NCBI GenBank assembly: GCA_944548615.1
Contig: OX155980.1
Location: 57,052,079 to 57,116,078, forward strand
Direction of reading: 5' to 3'
Source of the DNA: Micropterix aruncella
Lineage: Eukaryota > Arthropoda > Insecta > Lepidoptera > Micropterigidae
DNA length: 64,000 nucleotides
Under the pieces are notes generated by a model, which did no database searches, was not told the origin of the DNA, and worked only from the letters and a program-made list of their open reading frames with translations. Positions 1 through 11,335 of this stretch are shown in pieces. Position 1 is the first letter of the stretch; the number at the start of each line of letters is the position of its first letter. The position numbers were made by a program, and so were the translations under genes.

Positions 1-120
1 CTCCTTCGAAGCCATAGAATTTGAGATGCGGAAATCGCGGTCTTAGATATTTTTTCCTGAAGAGACAAAGATCTTTAAAGAGGTGAAACAGACTTGGCTG
101 GCAGGCCACGACATTACACG
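1..120 (-). pseudogene. LINE C-terminal remnant, frameshifted
   Basis: Read on the minus strand this matches the better preserved plus-strand copy at 27,588-27,812. Both contain the words cgtggcctgccagc, tttcacctctttaaagatct and ctcaaattctatggcttcga. The conserved peptide there includes VEVGARGLPA. From memory that resembles the C-terminal end of LINEs carrying a restriction-like endonuclease, but the clade is uncertain. Here the frame is broken: RGLPA runs into a stop within about ten codons. It is a dead fragment cut by the window edge. Confidence 0.55.
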
Positions 121-1200
121 TGAAATAAATACGTAATATGAAGAAAACAAATAAATATAAATAGTAAAAATAAAAATAAATAAATAAAGTTCGTCTGTCA
201 TTTTTTATTTGACCATTGTGACCGCTGGAACTTTTTCTCTCGGTGTAATGGTCAATTAGGAGCTGTCAGTAGGCGGTGCACTCATGAATTTCCAATAAGG
301 GACAAGACTGCGGACGATTCGCCAGTCTGTATTTGACTGGCAAATATACAAAGATCCCTGTCGGCTTTTGCAACATAATAGGAATATTATGCGACTTTCG
401 GGGTGACTTTCAAGGTGTTGCATATACTAAAATAACGAGAATAATAAATTCTACTATTCCATGCAACACAGAGTGCATACATTTTATATTTCTTTTTTGA
501 CTTTCATGAAACTGTCAATTCTATAATAAGGTCATCTTTCGAGATAGAGAGTAAACAGTTATATCTGAAAGGAGAGTTGTGCATCCGAGACTTTCAGGAA
601 AATGCTATTATTAATGCTGATGTCTGAGTAATGATGTTCGAATAGTTAAATTCTTATTCGAGTTGATACTTTACTTTAATTTTTCAACGCTATCATGTCA
701 GGCATTAATCTGATATTTTACGTTTCATTTTACATTTTAACTACAAATTGTATTTTAATATAAATTCGTATTGAATTGGTTTTAATTTTTTATCACTGAT
801 TTCATATTTTTGGATCATGATTTGTTATTTTTACGGTTTCTATTCGACTACTACTATTATTCTACATTATTCGCCTACATTATTTCCATAGTTGCGCTAA
901 GTTTTTATTCCATTTGATATGTGATTTTAATTGGTCTATGGTATAATCTTAATTTTTGTTTTTATATCTGTGATGATTTAGGAACTATATTTTTTATAAT
1001 GTTTACTAACAGTTTTTAATTTAATTTCTGATTCCTAATTATTGCCATATAAGCCTGTCACATTATTTTTTAGATTTTTTACTGGTAATTGGTTAATTTG
1101 GTTTTAAAAATATATTTTCTTACTTACGATTGTAGATATAAGTTAATTTATTATAATTTCTACACCCGAAGAGGGTTTTTGAAATAAATAAACTTAAATT
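121..1200. other. A+T-rich stretch without a gene
   Basis: No open frame of note on either strand. The end (about 1,160-1,200) reads cacccgaagagggtttttga and then aaataaataaac, which looks like the 3' untranslated tail of a LINE, but no adjoining coding sequence is visible. Confidence 0.4.
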
Positions 1201-1229
1201 TAAATAAAAAATACAGAATCGTCACAATA

Positions 1230-1400
1230 ATGTACACTCAATGCGATGGCAGTTTTTACTTTTCTATATGATACATAATCAATTTTTGGAACTATGATTG
1301 CCATCTACATGTTGCGTTTCATATTAAAATCGTGGATGCCAAACTGTAGTACGACATTGAGCAATCTAATATGCTCAATGCATATTAGATTGCAATCAAT
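1230..1400 (-). repeat. family R fragment with perfect hairpin
   Basis: Contains gtagtacgacattgagcaat, the inner end of an interspersed repeat (family R) that recurs near 8,850, 22,730, 27,370, 28,340, 30,880, 31,270 and 60,470. Positions 1,361-1,393 form a perfect hairpin with 14-bp arms (gcaatctaatatgc and its complement) and a 5-nt loop. The hairpin arises where the terminal word gcaatctaata occurs in both orientations. Confidence 0.6.
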
Positions 1401-1440
1401 ACTTTAAGCAATAAGTCCGCTTGGTGTATGCTTTGTTTTA

Positions 1441-2090
1441 AAAATGTGCAATAAAGAATTTATATAAGGCCGGCATACAGACGCGACGGACAAACAGCAA
1501 CGTCTCACCAATAATTCTGAAGTTTTGTGGGAGAAAATCTCAAGATGAAACAGAAAAGGCGCCAGCGTGATGTCGTCATTCTCAAGGCCACGGCAATTCG
1601 TGAACCGGTTTGTCGACGAGTCGTAGACGCGACTTTATAACGCTGCCTTCCCTGACCTAGCCGAAATATTGGCAGTATTTGGTATGCATCGGCTGACCTT
1701 CAACCGTATCAACGCACCCGAATGCTAGACAGACGGTTGTTCACGGTCAATTTTTATTACACCACGGTGTTGTGTCGCTTTCGACGCGTCTGTAATCTGT
1801 ATGCTATATTACGATGCATTGAAACGATAATTTTGTAGTCCAAAAAGACAGCGTTGAAAAAGGTAAGATATTTTATGAGACAGACTGAGCCCACGTACGC
1901 AACGTATACGACGCAACGATCTCACTTTGGTGTACACACTTGTCCCACGTATGCGACTGTCTAACACACTTGTCCAAAGCATATAAGCTTCACAAGCTGC
2001 TGTCCATTCTCAGAAGGTGCACTTGTATCATGTACATCCGCTGTACAATATGTTTTCTGAGTTTGAGAACGATTCACTTAGTTTGTTTTT
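1441..2090. other. no gene recognised
   Basis: Mixed-composition DNA with cytosine/guanine-containing patches (for example 1,470-1,800). No ORF with a recognisable product and no repeat shared with the rest of the window was seen. Confidence 0.3.
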
Positions 2091-3261
2091 AAGCTATTGC
2101 ATAGCTTTTATCGCGGGCCTAGGCCCGCGCGGCGACCGAATGAAGAAATTTCTTAACGAAAATTAATGATTTTAAACTGATAATTACGTCTAAACGAGTA
2201 CTGCTTACGATTCGAAAAACATATATGTTAAACAAGAACATTTTCCTAATATTCTTAGATTTGCATATTTTAGATTTTGTTTATATTACATAGTGTAATT
2301 AATTTGTGAAATTAGGTCTAACCGAACACAAAAACGACTACTACGCAAATACTATCTGGCGTATTATTATGAAACCTGCACCATTTTAAAGATAATTTAA
2401 TTATCTATCTTTTTATCTACGATTTTTTTCGAATAATTCGGTTTTTTTGCTTTATTGAATAAAAAATTCGTGCGCGGCGCTCTATCAAAAGACGTTTAAA
2501 TTATTCCGAATCATTTGCTTCCGCAGCCGCAAATGATTCGGAATAATTTCAACGTTTTCCGATAGAGCGCAGTTATCTGATGTCAGAAAAAATAAAATCG
2601 TGTGGCACTCGGGGACTGCCGCGGTAAAGCTATTGCATAGCATTTTTAACAACCTATGCAATTATAATTAACTTTTTTTTTCTGATATCAGATAATTGCG
2701 CTCTATCGGAAAACGTTGAAATTATTCCGAATCATTTGCGGCTGCGGAAGCAAATAATTCGGAATAATAATTTAAACGTCTTCCGATAGAGCACCGCGCA
2801 CGAATTTTTTATTCGATAAAGCAAAAAAAACGGATTATTCGAAAAAAATCGTAGATGAAAAGATAGATAATTAAATTATCTTTAAAATGGTGCAGGTTTC
2901 ATAATAATACGCCAGATAGTATTTGCGTAGTAGTCGTTTTTGTGTTCGGTTAGACCTAATTTCACAAATTAATTACACTATGTAATATAAAGAAAATCTA
3001 AAATATTCAAAGCTAATATTAGGAAAATGTTCTTGTTTAACATATATTTTTTTCGAATCGTAAGCAGTACTCGTTTAGACGTAATTATCAGTTTAAAATC
3101 ATTAATTTTCGTTAAGAAATTTCTTCATTCGGTCGCCGCGCTGGCCTAGGCCCGCGATAAAAGCTATGCAATAGCTTAAAATAAATAAATAATTATAATT
3201 GCATAAGTTGTTAAAAATGCTATGCAATAGCTTTACCGTGGCAGTCCCCGAGTGCCACACG
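2091..3261 (+). mobile_element. family E copy A, split by nested copy B
   Basis: Left part 2,091-2,598 begins aagctattgcatagcttt. The right part 3,178-3,261 ends gagtgccacacg. Together they make one ~590-bp element in the orientation called forward here. Positions 2,477-2,570 form a ~94-nt imperfect palindrome with arms starting gcgctctatc and a loop near ttccgcagcc. Copy B sits at 2,599-3,177 inside it, flanked by the 5-bp word aaaat on both sides. No coding capacity is seen. Left and right ends share direct similarity (gctattgcat and gctatgcaat, then cgcgg). Confidence 0.85.
2599..3177 (-). mobile_element. family E copy B (nested in copy A)
   Basis: A full-length copy in reverse orientation, from cgtgtggcactcggggac to caatagctt. 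It interrupts copy A between aaaataaaat and aaataaataa. Duplication of aaaat at the two edges is the expected target-site duplication and fixes the ends of the element as CGTGTGG and AGCTT. Confidence 0.85.
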
Positions 3262-3271
3262 TATTTTTTTT

Positions 3272-3843
3272 AAGCTATTGCATAGCTTTTATCGCGGGCC
3301 TAGGCCAGCGCGGCGACCGAATGAAGAAATTTCTTTACGAAAATTAATGATTTTAAACTGATAATTACGTCTAAACGAGTACTGCTTACGATTCGAAAAA
3401 AATATATGTTAAACAAGAATATTTTCCTAATATTCTTAGCTTTGAATATATTAGATTTTGTTTATATTACATAGTGTAATTAATTTGTGAAATTAGGTCT
3501 AACCGAACACAAAAACGACTACTACGCAAATACTATCTGGCGTATTATTATGAAACCTGCACCATTTTAAAGATAATTTAAGTATCTATCTTTTTATCTA
3601 CGATTTTTTTCGAATAATCCGTTTTTTTGCTTTACCGAATAAAAAATTCGTGCGCGGCGCTCTATCGGAAGACGTTTAAATTATTCCGAATCATTTGCTA
3701 CCGCAGCCGCGAATGATTCGGAATAATTTCAACGTTTTCCGATAGAGCGCAGTTATCTGATATCAGAAAAAAAAATATAATTGCATAAGTTGTTAAAAAT
3801 GCTATACAATAGCTTTACCGCGGCAGTCCCCGAGTGCCACACG
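3272..3843 (+). mobile_element. family E copy C
   Basis: Forward copy running directly on from copy A, separated only by 3,262-3,271 (a, t-rich spacer tattttttt). It ends gagtgccacacg and is followed by tattttt and copy D. The internal palindrome is present at about 3,657-3,750. Confidence 0.85.
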
Positions 3844-3850
3844 TATTTTT

Positions 3851-4428
3851 AAGCTATTGCATAGCTTTTATCGCGGGCCTAGGCCAGCGCGGCGACCGAA
3901 TGAAGAAATTTCTTAACGAAAATTAATGATTTTAAACTGATAATTACGTCTAAACGAGTACTGCTTACGATTCGAAAAAAATATATGTTAAACAAGAACA
4001 TTTTCCTAATATTCTTAGCTTTCAATATTTTAGATTTTGTTTATATTACATAGTGTAATTAATTTGTGAAATTAGGTCTAACCGAACACAAAAACGACTA
4101 CTACGCAAATACTATATGGCGTATTATTATGAAACCTGCACGTTTTAAAGATAATTTTATTATCTATCTTTTATCTACGAATTTTTTCGAATAATTCGGT
4201 TTTTTGCTTTATTGAATAAAAAATTCGTGCGCGGCGCTCTATCGAAAGACATTTAAATTATTCCGAATCATTTGCTGCCGCAAATGATTCGGAATAATTT
4301 CAACGTTTTCCGATAGAGCGCAGTTATCTGATATCAGAAAAAATAAAATAAATAAATAATTATAATTGCATAAGTTGTTAAAAATGATATGCAATAGCTT
4401 TACCGTGGCAGTCCCCGAGTGCCACACG
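3851..4428 (+). mobile_element. family E copy D
   Basis: Forward copy, third of the tandem run A-C-D. The palindrome loop is shortened to tttgctgccgcaaa, so the arms of the hairpin are almost continuous. It is followed by the T-rich word tatttttttt that also separates the other copies. Confidence 0.85.
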
Positions 4429-4634
4429 TATTTTTTTTATAGATTTCTTTTGCGAGACGATAAATTGTAAATCCGTTAAATAAAAAAACCCTTTTTTAAT
4501 TTTGGGAGGATTTTACCAACGAAGTACCAAAAGTACCAATGCCATAAACAGAGAATTTAAGAGGCTAAGTATTTTTTTCAAGGATCATTCTGTACATAAA
4601 TTCTGATCATTCTGTACACAGAAAAATAAAAATA

Positions 4635-5221
4635 CGTGTGGCACTCGGGGACTGCCACGGTCAAGCTATTGCATAGCATTTTTAACAACTTATGCAATTA
4701 TAATTATTTATTTATTTTATTTTTTCTGATATCAGATAACTGCGCTCTATCGGAAAACGTTGAAATTATTCCGAATCATTTGCGGCTGCGGAAGCAAATG
4801 ATTCGGAATAATTTAAACGTCTTCCGATAGAGCGCCGCGCACGAATTTTTTATTCGATAAAGCAAAAAAAAACGGATTATTCGAAAAAATCGTAGATAAA
4901 AAGATAGATAATTAAATTATCTTTAAAATGGTGCAGGTTTCATAATAATACGCCTGATAGTATTTGCGTAGTAGTCGTTTTTGTGTTCGGTTAGACCTAA
5001 TTTCACAAATTAATTACACTATGTAATATAAACAAAATCTAAAATATTCAAAGCTAAGAATATTAGGAAAATGTTCTTGTTTAACATATATTTTTTTCGA
5101 ATCGTAAGCAGTACTCGTTTAGACGTAATTATCAGTTTAAAATCATTAATTTTCGTTAAGAAATTTCTTCATTCGGTCGCCGCGCTGGCCTAGGCCCGCG
5201 ATAAAAGCTATGCAATAGCTT
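4635..5221 (-). mobile_element. family E copy E
   Basis: Reverse, full-length copy from cgtgtggcactcgggg to gcaatagctt. It is flanked by A-rich sequence (aaaaata before, aaaag after), consistent with insertion into an A/T run. The gap 4,429-4,634 before it is A/T-rich with no feature. Confidence 0.85.
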
Positions 5222-5489
5222 AAAAGCGATACTCGTATCTTTCCTTTTTCACTTTAAGAGTTTTTTTCATTGGAGGAGATTATCGTACACAAAAATACTT
5301 GAAAACCACCAAAGTTTTTTTAACCTAGGCGGTGGTTACCAGGAAAAAACCATTGTATAGTTCAAGCATTTTAATGTTCATTTTCGGATATTTAGATTTT
5401 TTCTCAGTTACCATGGCCTAAATAAACATAATTTATATAATTTTCGACTCAGTTTTGAGTGTAGTAGAATCACCCCTAATAAAAAAAAC

Positions 5490-5712
5490 TATTTATTATT
5501 CAGTTTGATGTACAGAATTACTTACCCCTTGAAAAAAAAGTCCGACTGTCCAAAAAGCAGTGTATCAGGATGACCTTTTGAATAGTAAAGGCAAAAAAAA
5601 CATGTATTGTTCAGTTTGATGTACAGAATTACCTACCCCTTGAAAAAAAACAAGACTGTTCAAAGTGTAGTGTATCAGGATGGCATTTTGAATATTAACG
5701 GCAATATAAGGG
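5490..5712 (+). repeat. two-copy tandem repeat, ~111 bp period
   Basis: The word cagtttgatgtacagaatta begins at 5,501 and again at 5,612. It is followed in both units by taccccttgaaaaaaa, actgt, caaa, agtgtatcaggatg and ttttgaata. The units differ at several bases, so the duplication is not recent. Confidence 0.8.
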
Positions 5713-5869
5713 TGATTCTGTATGGAATAATAAACATAACAATAAAATTGAAAAAAATATATAAATATATGTTTATGGAAGGAGGTTATTCTATATGGAT
5801 TACGGAGTTTAAAGTCGTCTACAACTCTTTTTTTAGGCCTTTGTTAATATTAAATAAATAAAAATAAGA

Positions 5870-8140
5870 ATGGCGTCATGAGATGGCATAATAGATTCTA
5901 TATGATTGGTAAAATAATGAGCAATAAATTCTATCTCTGCCCAGATTTGTCGCGTCAATATAATACATATAATTAAGTCACAGCGAAATGATGAAAACCA
6001 TATAAATTGGAATTGCTTTGATTTACAAAGGTTTCCCGAAATTTTCCAAGTAACTTTGATAAAAGAGACCACGTAAGTAATAGAATATGCCTATTTGTAT
6101 ATGTCGTATAACATGTATCAACTTCTGAAGCTCGACCAATAAATTATGTTTACATATTTTTACTTTTCTTGGTTACATGAAAATATATGATAGAACTAGC
6201 AGAGAACTAATATTTAAAAACCAAAAAATGTAACACGTCAGCTTTTGAGTTACAGGTAATACGTGATTTGCAGCTGCCGTCGTTCGGGGTGGCAATGTGC
6301 CACTTTTGGAGGTTTTATCATATTTGCAGGAAAACTATACATTATTTTGTCAATTAAAAAATACACACTAGTAAAATCATTCTTCTTTATTTGTTGTATA
6401 TACGACGACCACGCGAAAGTTATCCCGGAAACTTTCGCGTAAGAAAAAATACAATGAATGGCCAAAAAATCAATTAAATTCTCAAAATATTCCCCGTGAG
6501 CGTTATCACTTTTTTTCATAAGTAGGTATAAACCGATTTATTTCACTCCTCCAAGATGACCTAGAAAATAAGTTTTTCATATTAATGCAACAGCCTCTTC
6601 TAGTACATAGAATGAAGTACTATAGAACAACAGCACTAAGGAATTAAGATACGCTCAAATCAATATCACGATTTTTCTCGGTGCCAAAAAATATACAGGT
6701 AACCACAAGAATGACAACATTCCGACGTATTTTCGTTAGATAAAAACTGACAGATGCGTTTGTCCTTAGAAGCTCGCAATGGATCTTCTAGAACCCGCAA
6801 TAACTATCGTTACGGAAGGTGGCACTCGATTTGCGCCTAGTTGGGGCAGCATTTGAAATAATTTAAACTGTTCGATGGGAGCCTCGTGGCACATCCTTAC
6901 CTGCGTGGCAGATAACCACCCCGGAGGAAGGTATATCTATTTTTCCTGTAGTTTTAATATTTTATTGTACTGGCAGTTCATTGTAGACGCACAATGAATT
7001 ATTATTATAAAAGGAAAGCAAGGCCCCCTAAATTATTATATTTGAATAGAATTCACTCCCGGAAAAGAGTTTAATAGCCAACTTCTAACGAACTAACTCT
7101 ATTAGTCCTTTTAGGACCATTAACTTTGCAGTAGAGTAGGAGATTTTCGATACATAAAACGATGTAAATAAGATGTACATAGGTACTCGTATGTTAAGTT
7201 TGGCGAAAATTGGTTCAATAGCTTTGTAGAAATTGATGGGGCAGTGTTCCTGTTGTCCATAAAGATGCAAAGTTACTTTTTTTTTTTATTTGTTTTTTTT
7301 ATTATTTAGTTCAGAAATTATACGTACTAAAAGAAAAATTTGTCGTTCGTTGTACATTGGTGATATTTTGAAAAAAAACGGTATTTTTTAAACATAATTT
7401 ATTTTTTTGCTACTATTAAGAATCTGATGTCTCAATAATATGAAGAAAAAAAATATAATTTATAAATTATTCATATTCGATAATTTATAAAATGATTTTT
7501 GAAGTTATGTGACACATACTCGTATTTTCATGGTCCTAAAAAGGTTAATAACTAGGCTAGGTCTACGTGCCTATGCGCGTAGGTTCTACATATAACTATA
7601 TTAAATTTTATATCGATAGCTTTAAAACTGGCGAAATATATCGTGTATACGTAAATATGTAAGTTGAATTCTCATGGGTATCAAAATAATATTTTGTGTC
7701 ATGGGTTAATTTCGCTTCGTGCGCTCCGCGTCATATAAAATAAATTGGTTATAATTAGTAAATACTAAACAATATGTTCTTATCTTCTTAGCAATATTAG
7801 CATCTATCTAGTTATATTTGTTTGTCTATTCACTTCTTGTATAGTTTTATTATGTGTGAAAACTTTTAATTGGCCTTCACCTTTTATTTCTCAATGTGTA
7901 CCCACATATTAGTAACTACTTAGCTGTAAGTTTTTCTAAGAAATGAAAATAAAATAAAATAATAAAAAATGACAGTAAATCTAAAAGAGGTGAAGGTTTG
8001 ACATAAGTTGTAGAGAAACTGTCGTACTAAAGTATTTAAAAATACTGTTATCGCCTTTTTTGACAAGTTAAAGGAAAAAGAATATTTTTTTAATCTCTCC
8101 CTTCTAACATCTGTTATTGCCATAATTCAATCAATCGATT
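5870..8140. other. A+T-rich stretch without a gene
   Basis: Only short chance ORFs. There is a GC-containing patch at 6,810-6,930 (ggtggcactcgatttgcg, ccaccccggaggaaggt) of unknown origin, and homopolymer A and T runs elsewhere. No element ends or shared repeats were recognised. Confidence 0.3.
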
Positions 8141-8229
8141 AAAATATCAGCAGACTTTCATCTTCATATTCATAATAGTTTGGAAAATGTTGTAAAAGAA
8201 GCTGAAAAAAACATGGCAGTTATGTGAAA

Positions 8230-8872
8230 CCATTGATTAAATAGGGCATTAGATTGCTCAGTGCTATATTATCCGGCTAAACTAAAGGCAATTTAATTAG
8301 CCATCTACACTGATAATTATTAGTTTTTTTTATAAAAGACTGATTGATTATTAAAAAAAAAGATGAAAAAAACGGTGACAACAATATCTGTACGATCTCA
8401 CTGTTAACTCTATACCAAGTTGTAACAAATAAATAAATAAAATAAAAAATAAATAGTAACATTTAATTATTATCACCATCAATTGATTTTTTTATATAGG
8501 ATGATTTCATCACACAAACAATACCGAGAGATAGAATGCCATATAGTAGTCTATCTGAACTTTAAAGAACGTAATTGTCACGTATTGGTCGTAATTAAAA
8601 ATTTGCATCTGTATGAAAATAATATTAAAATGATAAGAGCATTTGTTTGTTATTATATTATTATTTTATACCATACAGGCGTGTTTAAAGCGCCATCTAC
8701 AATGCGCCGCCATAGTTATATCACGAAAGTCGCTATTTTGAACATAATAATAAAAAAATAATAAAATATTGGAACTATTACTGCCACCTACAAGTTGCGT
8801 TTCTAAGTAAAATCCTGGTTGCCAAATCGTAGTACGATGTTGAGCAATCTAATACGCTATATAATCAATGGT
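8230..8872. mobile_element. family R, near full-length inverted-repeat element
   Basis: The left end reads cattgattaaatagggcatt then agattgctca. The right end is its inverted copy, gagcaatctaatacg then ctatataatcaatgg. These are ~36-bp terminal inverted repeats around a ~570-bp interior with no convincing ORF. Interior segments recur at 28,000, 46,200, 49,310 and 50,700, and right-end segments at the positions listed for the 1,230 copy. Similar ~45-bp words (atcttcatattcat, agtttgg) lie just outside both ends (8,158 and 8,889), so the true element may be longer. Confidence 0.65.
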
Positions 8873-8959
8873 AATATTGAGCAGATTTTTATCTTCATAT
8901 TCATAGTAGTTTGGCAGATGTTTGCTTAAAAATAACGTGACAGTTTATTAACAGTAACA

Positions 8960-9260
8960 AGACTTATTTTTTCCAAAAATACATTTAAGATGCCTTATTA
9001 ACCGTATAGATCTAAAACGAAGGAAAATCAACCCACTATGAATAGTGTTTAGCCAATGAATTTTGAAGTAGTTTGTACTGACAGAGTTTGATCCTGTTGG
9101 AAAAGAACAGAATGTGACTATATCTACATAACAAACAGTCTCTTCCCAAGCAAAAATCCTGATTATCTAGGACTACGGCCGCTAGACGAAAATTCTGGCC
9201 TAGTGATAAGACACGCCCGCGGCCGCGTCTCGTAATAAATAAGGCAGCTTTCATACGCTA
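8960..9260. other. no gene recognised
   Basis: Ordinary sequence between family R and the GC-rich block. It includes gcccgcggccgcgtct at about 9,210, and nothing else can be assigned. Confidence 0.25.
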
Positions 9261-10430
9261 CGGTTTCAAATATACGGCGATTTTCCGTCTATCGTGTATA
9301 TGTTAGATACTTCAATATTGTTGTGTGTTGTTTTGTTAATCGGCCAACTCAAGCTTTAGCTCACATCAGGTAGCCTCCTTGAAGAGTCAACTATCTTAAG
9401 ACCCAATGAACACTGCCTGCAGTTGAAGGCGGTTGTAATCTGCATTGCGCCTCGGACAGCCCTTGAGCGGTTGTGCGTCGGTGCAACGGGAAAATTACCG
9501 GGGGAGTATGGAAACGTGTGTTTCCTGAGAGACCCTGTTGGTGTGTCATTTGCCCCGGTCGAACCCGCCACCCTTAGGAGTTATAACGACTGTTGTCGTC
9601 TTTTCTCTCGTGGACGAACGCTAACACGTTGGACTACACAATCCAAAGTCATTTAAGCCATCAGCCCGTAAGATAACAACGCCTTACCGCGAGGCACTGG
9701 GAAGCACCAGCCAGTGGGCCTCTTTGCGCCCTTACTACCAGATTGGACGGATTTTCTATCCTCCAGTCTGGCCACAGAATCGAAGTCGCTTGCGCGGCCT
9801 CTACATGCCGTTAGCGGTAATACGTTATTCGATTTTTTCGCCGTCAAGCTCACTCAAGATCACAGGGTAAACAGGTGTTATCTACATATCGACATGTCGT
9901 CGTCAAACCGCAGAACGTCGAATAATACAAACTTCACGCTGTAAAGCCGTTTTAGTCTTGTTTATAATGTCAAACAACCCCGGTAGTATTTGATTTATTA
10001 TTGGTTGTTCCGAGCCCGGTGCGAAGAGCGTGTGAAAGCGGCCTAAAATAACGAGGCGCCCATGCCACCTTTTGGGGGGTTACGCAATAACGATTTTGGC
10101 GTAGGCGTCCTTTCAATGAGGATGGGAAGGGGAAGGCGGCCAGGCAGGGGGAAGTCTGAGTGGAAAACGTCCCCTACCGCGGATAACTTGCCAGACAGGG
10201 TGGGAAACGGGTAGAAACACTCATCTGTTACGCTCTCCAACAACGAGGTGAAGGTTAGGCAAAGATTATGGGTAGCTCCTGTGCCGGCACGCACCGGTAA
10301 GTATACCCTCCCTTTGACTCCCCGCCGCGAGACGGCTAGACAGGCCCAAGACGACCTATAACGGCGAAAGTTTTTATACGATCTCCAACGACAACTAATG
10401 CCTTTAATCATTATCGAATTACAATAATAA
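9260..10430. other. GC-rich block, possibly an old transposon
   Basis: Base composition is clearly richer in G+C than the neighbours. ORFs exist on both strands (for example 9,423-9,656 plus, 10,043-10,411 minus), but none gives a recognisable protein and several overlap antisense. The abrupt compositional change and the end near caataataacatggggttt suggest an inserted element, but the class could not be determined. Confidence 0.3.
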
Positions 10431-10970
10431 CATGGGGTTTATAATAATCATTCCAAATGAATCAGTCACATAATTTTTCGCAGTCCTTCAAATAATTTTA
10501 TCTCTATATTTCGTTTCTCTAGGTTTACGCTGTCCCCAACGCCAATTATTCGATATTCGAATTATTTATTTATTTAGTAAGTAATGCAAATATTTGAGTT
10601 TAAAAAAATCAGCTTAGGAACTACGCAAAAATATTTTAATCATTGAATCAATAACAGAAAATTAATACATCACTTTGTCCGGTGGCAAAGTCACCTAACT
10701 AGTCCGAGACCTGTTCTAAGATAAATATTTTCTTTTGTATAACTTTGCTCAGTACTGTGTTTATTAAAATGGCATATATTCTTTCGTCACTGAATTTATT
10801 ATTATTATATTAACAAAATAAAATAATAATTTGATCATTTAGTAGTTGTATATTTAGTAACTGTTCAAAAATCTATATCCTTTGAAAACGGAATTACCAG
10901 AAAAAAACAAAGTTTTAGTGTTTTTCATCACAAACAAATGGTGTATTTATTTGTGATCTATTAAAATATA
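10430..10970. repeat. A+T-rich stretch with a short shared repeat
   Basis: Positions about 10,680-10,722 read ggtggcaaagtcacctaact then agtccgagacctgttctaa. Nearly the same sequence lies at 61,682-61,722, inside the intron-like insert of the Helitron. It is therefore an interspersed repeat of unknown class. The rest shows no feature. Confidence 0.5.
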
Positions 10971-10974
10971 TTTA

Positions 10975-11335
10975 AAGAGAAATGGTGCTAATCTTGCGGT
11001 ACCCCAAAAGTACGAGGCAAGGGCTCGCTTGTCACGTCTTTTAGTTTAACCCTTTGCATGCATCCAGCGATATAGCCCCGGAATCCGCCTAGCTTTGTAG
11101 CCTTTAATCCATATTTTTTCAAGTTTTTAAATAGTCTATTGTTAATCTGTTAGTCTATTGTTAATAGTCTAATGTTTTGTTAATCTAACTAAATATTGTG
11201 TCGAATACCTTAGCCAGGTCGGAAAGGACGCCGATGCAATGTTCGCTTTTATCAACTTTTTTAGTCACAAAAGTTGATTCGAGAATTGCATCGGCGGCTC
11301 CTCCTTCCCGGTCGAAATCCGTACTGTTTCCAACA
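10975..11335 (-). pseudogene. LINE reverse transcriptase remnant
   Basis: The minus strand keeps the order of reverse-transcriptase motifs. QYGFRPGR is encoded near 11,320. After a frameshift comes ADAILESTFVTKK, then GVLSDLAKVFDTI (motif A, equivalent to FLDLAKAFDTV), then GFRGYIAG, VTSEPLP and GVPQD at about 10,985 (motif B start, normally GVPQGS). This order and wording match CR1/Jockey/R1-type LINE polymerases; the clade is not resolved. The catalytic YADD region is missing. It directly follows a transposase remnant on the same strand. Confidence 0.75.

Noticed and set aside
2087..2100. TTAA at the left end of family E copies as a piggyBac-type target
   Set aside because: The right ends lack TTAA. 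The nested copy B shows the duplication is aaaat, and other copies have T-run flanks, so TTAA is just part of the T-rich target plus the aagc end.
4239..4427. A repeated ~62-65 codon ORF starting MWHSGTA, found in several family E copies (also 4,636, 26,872, 38,152)
   Set aside because: It is the translation of the right third of family E, including its palindrome. Length and C-terminus change from copy to copy and there is no codon constraint, so it is not a gene.
9356..9944. Overlapping ORFs on both strands in the GC-rich block
   Set aside because: They shadow one another, have no recognisable domain, and follow from high G+C reducing stop codons.
10043..10411. 122-codon minus-strand ORF in the GC-rich block
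   Set aside because: No domain, low-complexity Pro/Gly/Arg composition, and no sign of a promoter or splice sites. Left as part of an unclassified block.
11231..11297. Inverted repeat gccgatgcaat...attgcatcggc
   Set aside because: Both arms fall in the LINE RT coding remnant (ADAILE and EHCIGV) and are explained by coding sequence. No evidence of a functional hairpin.
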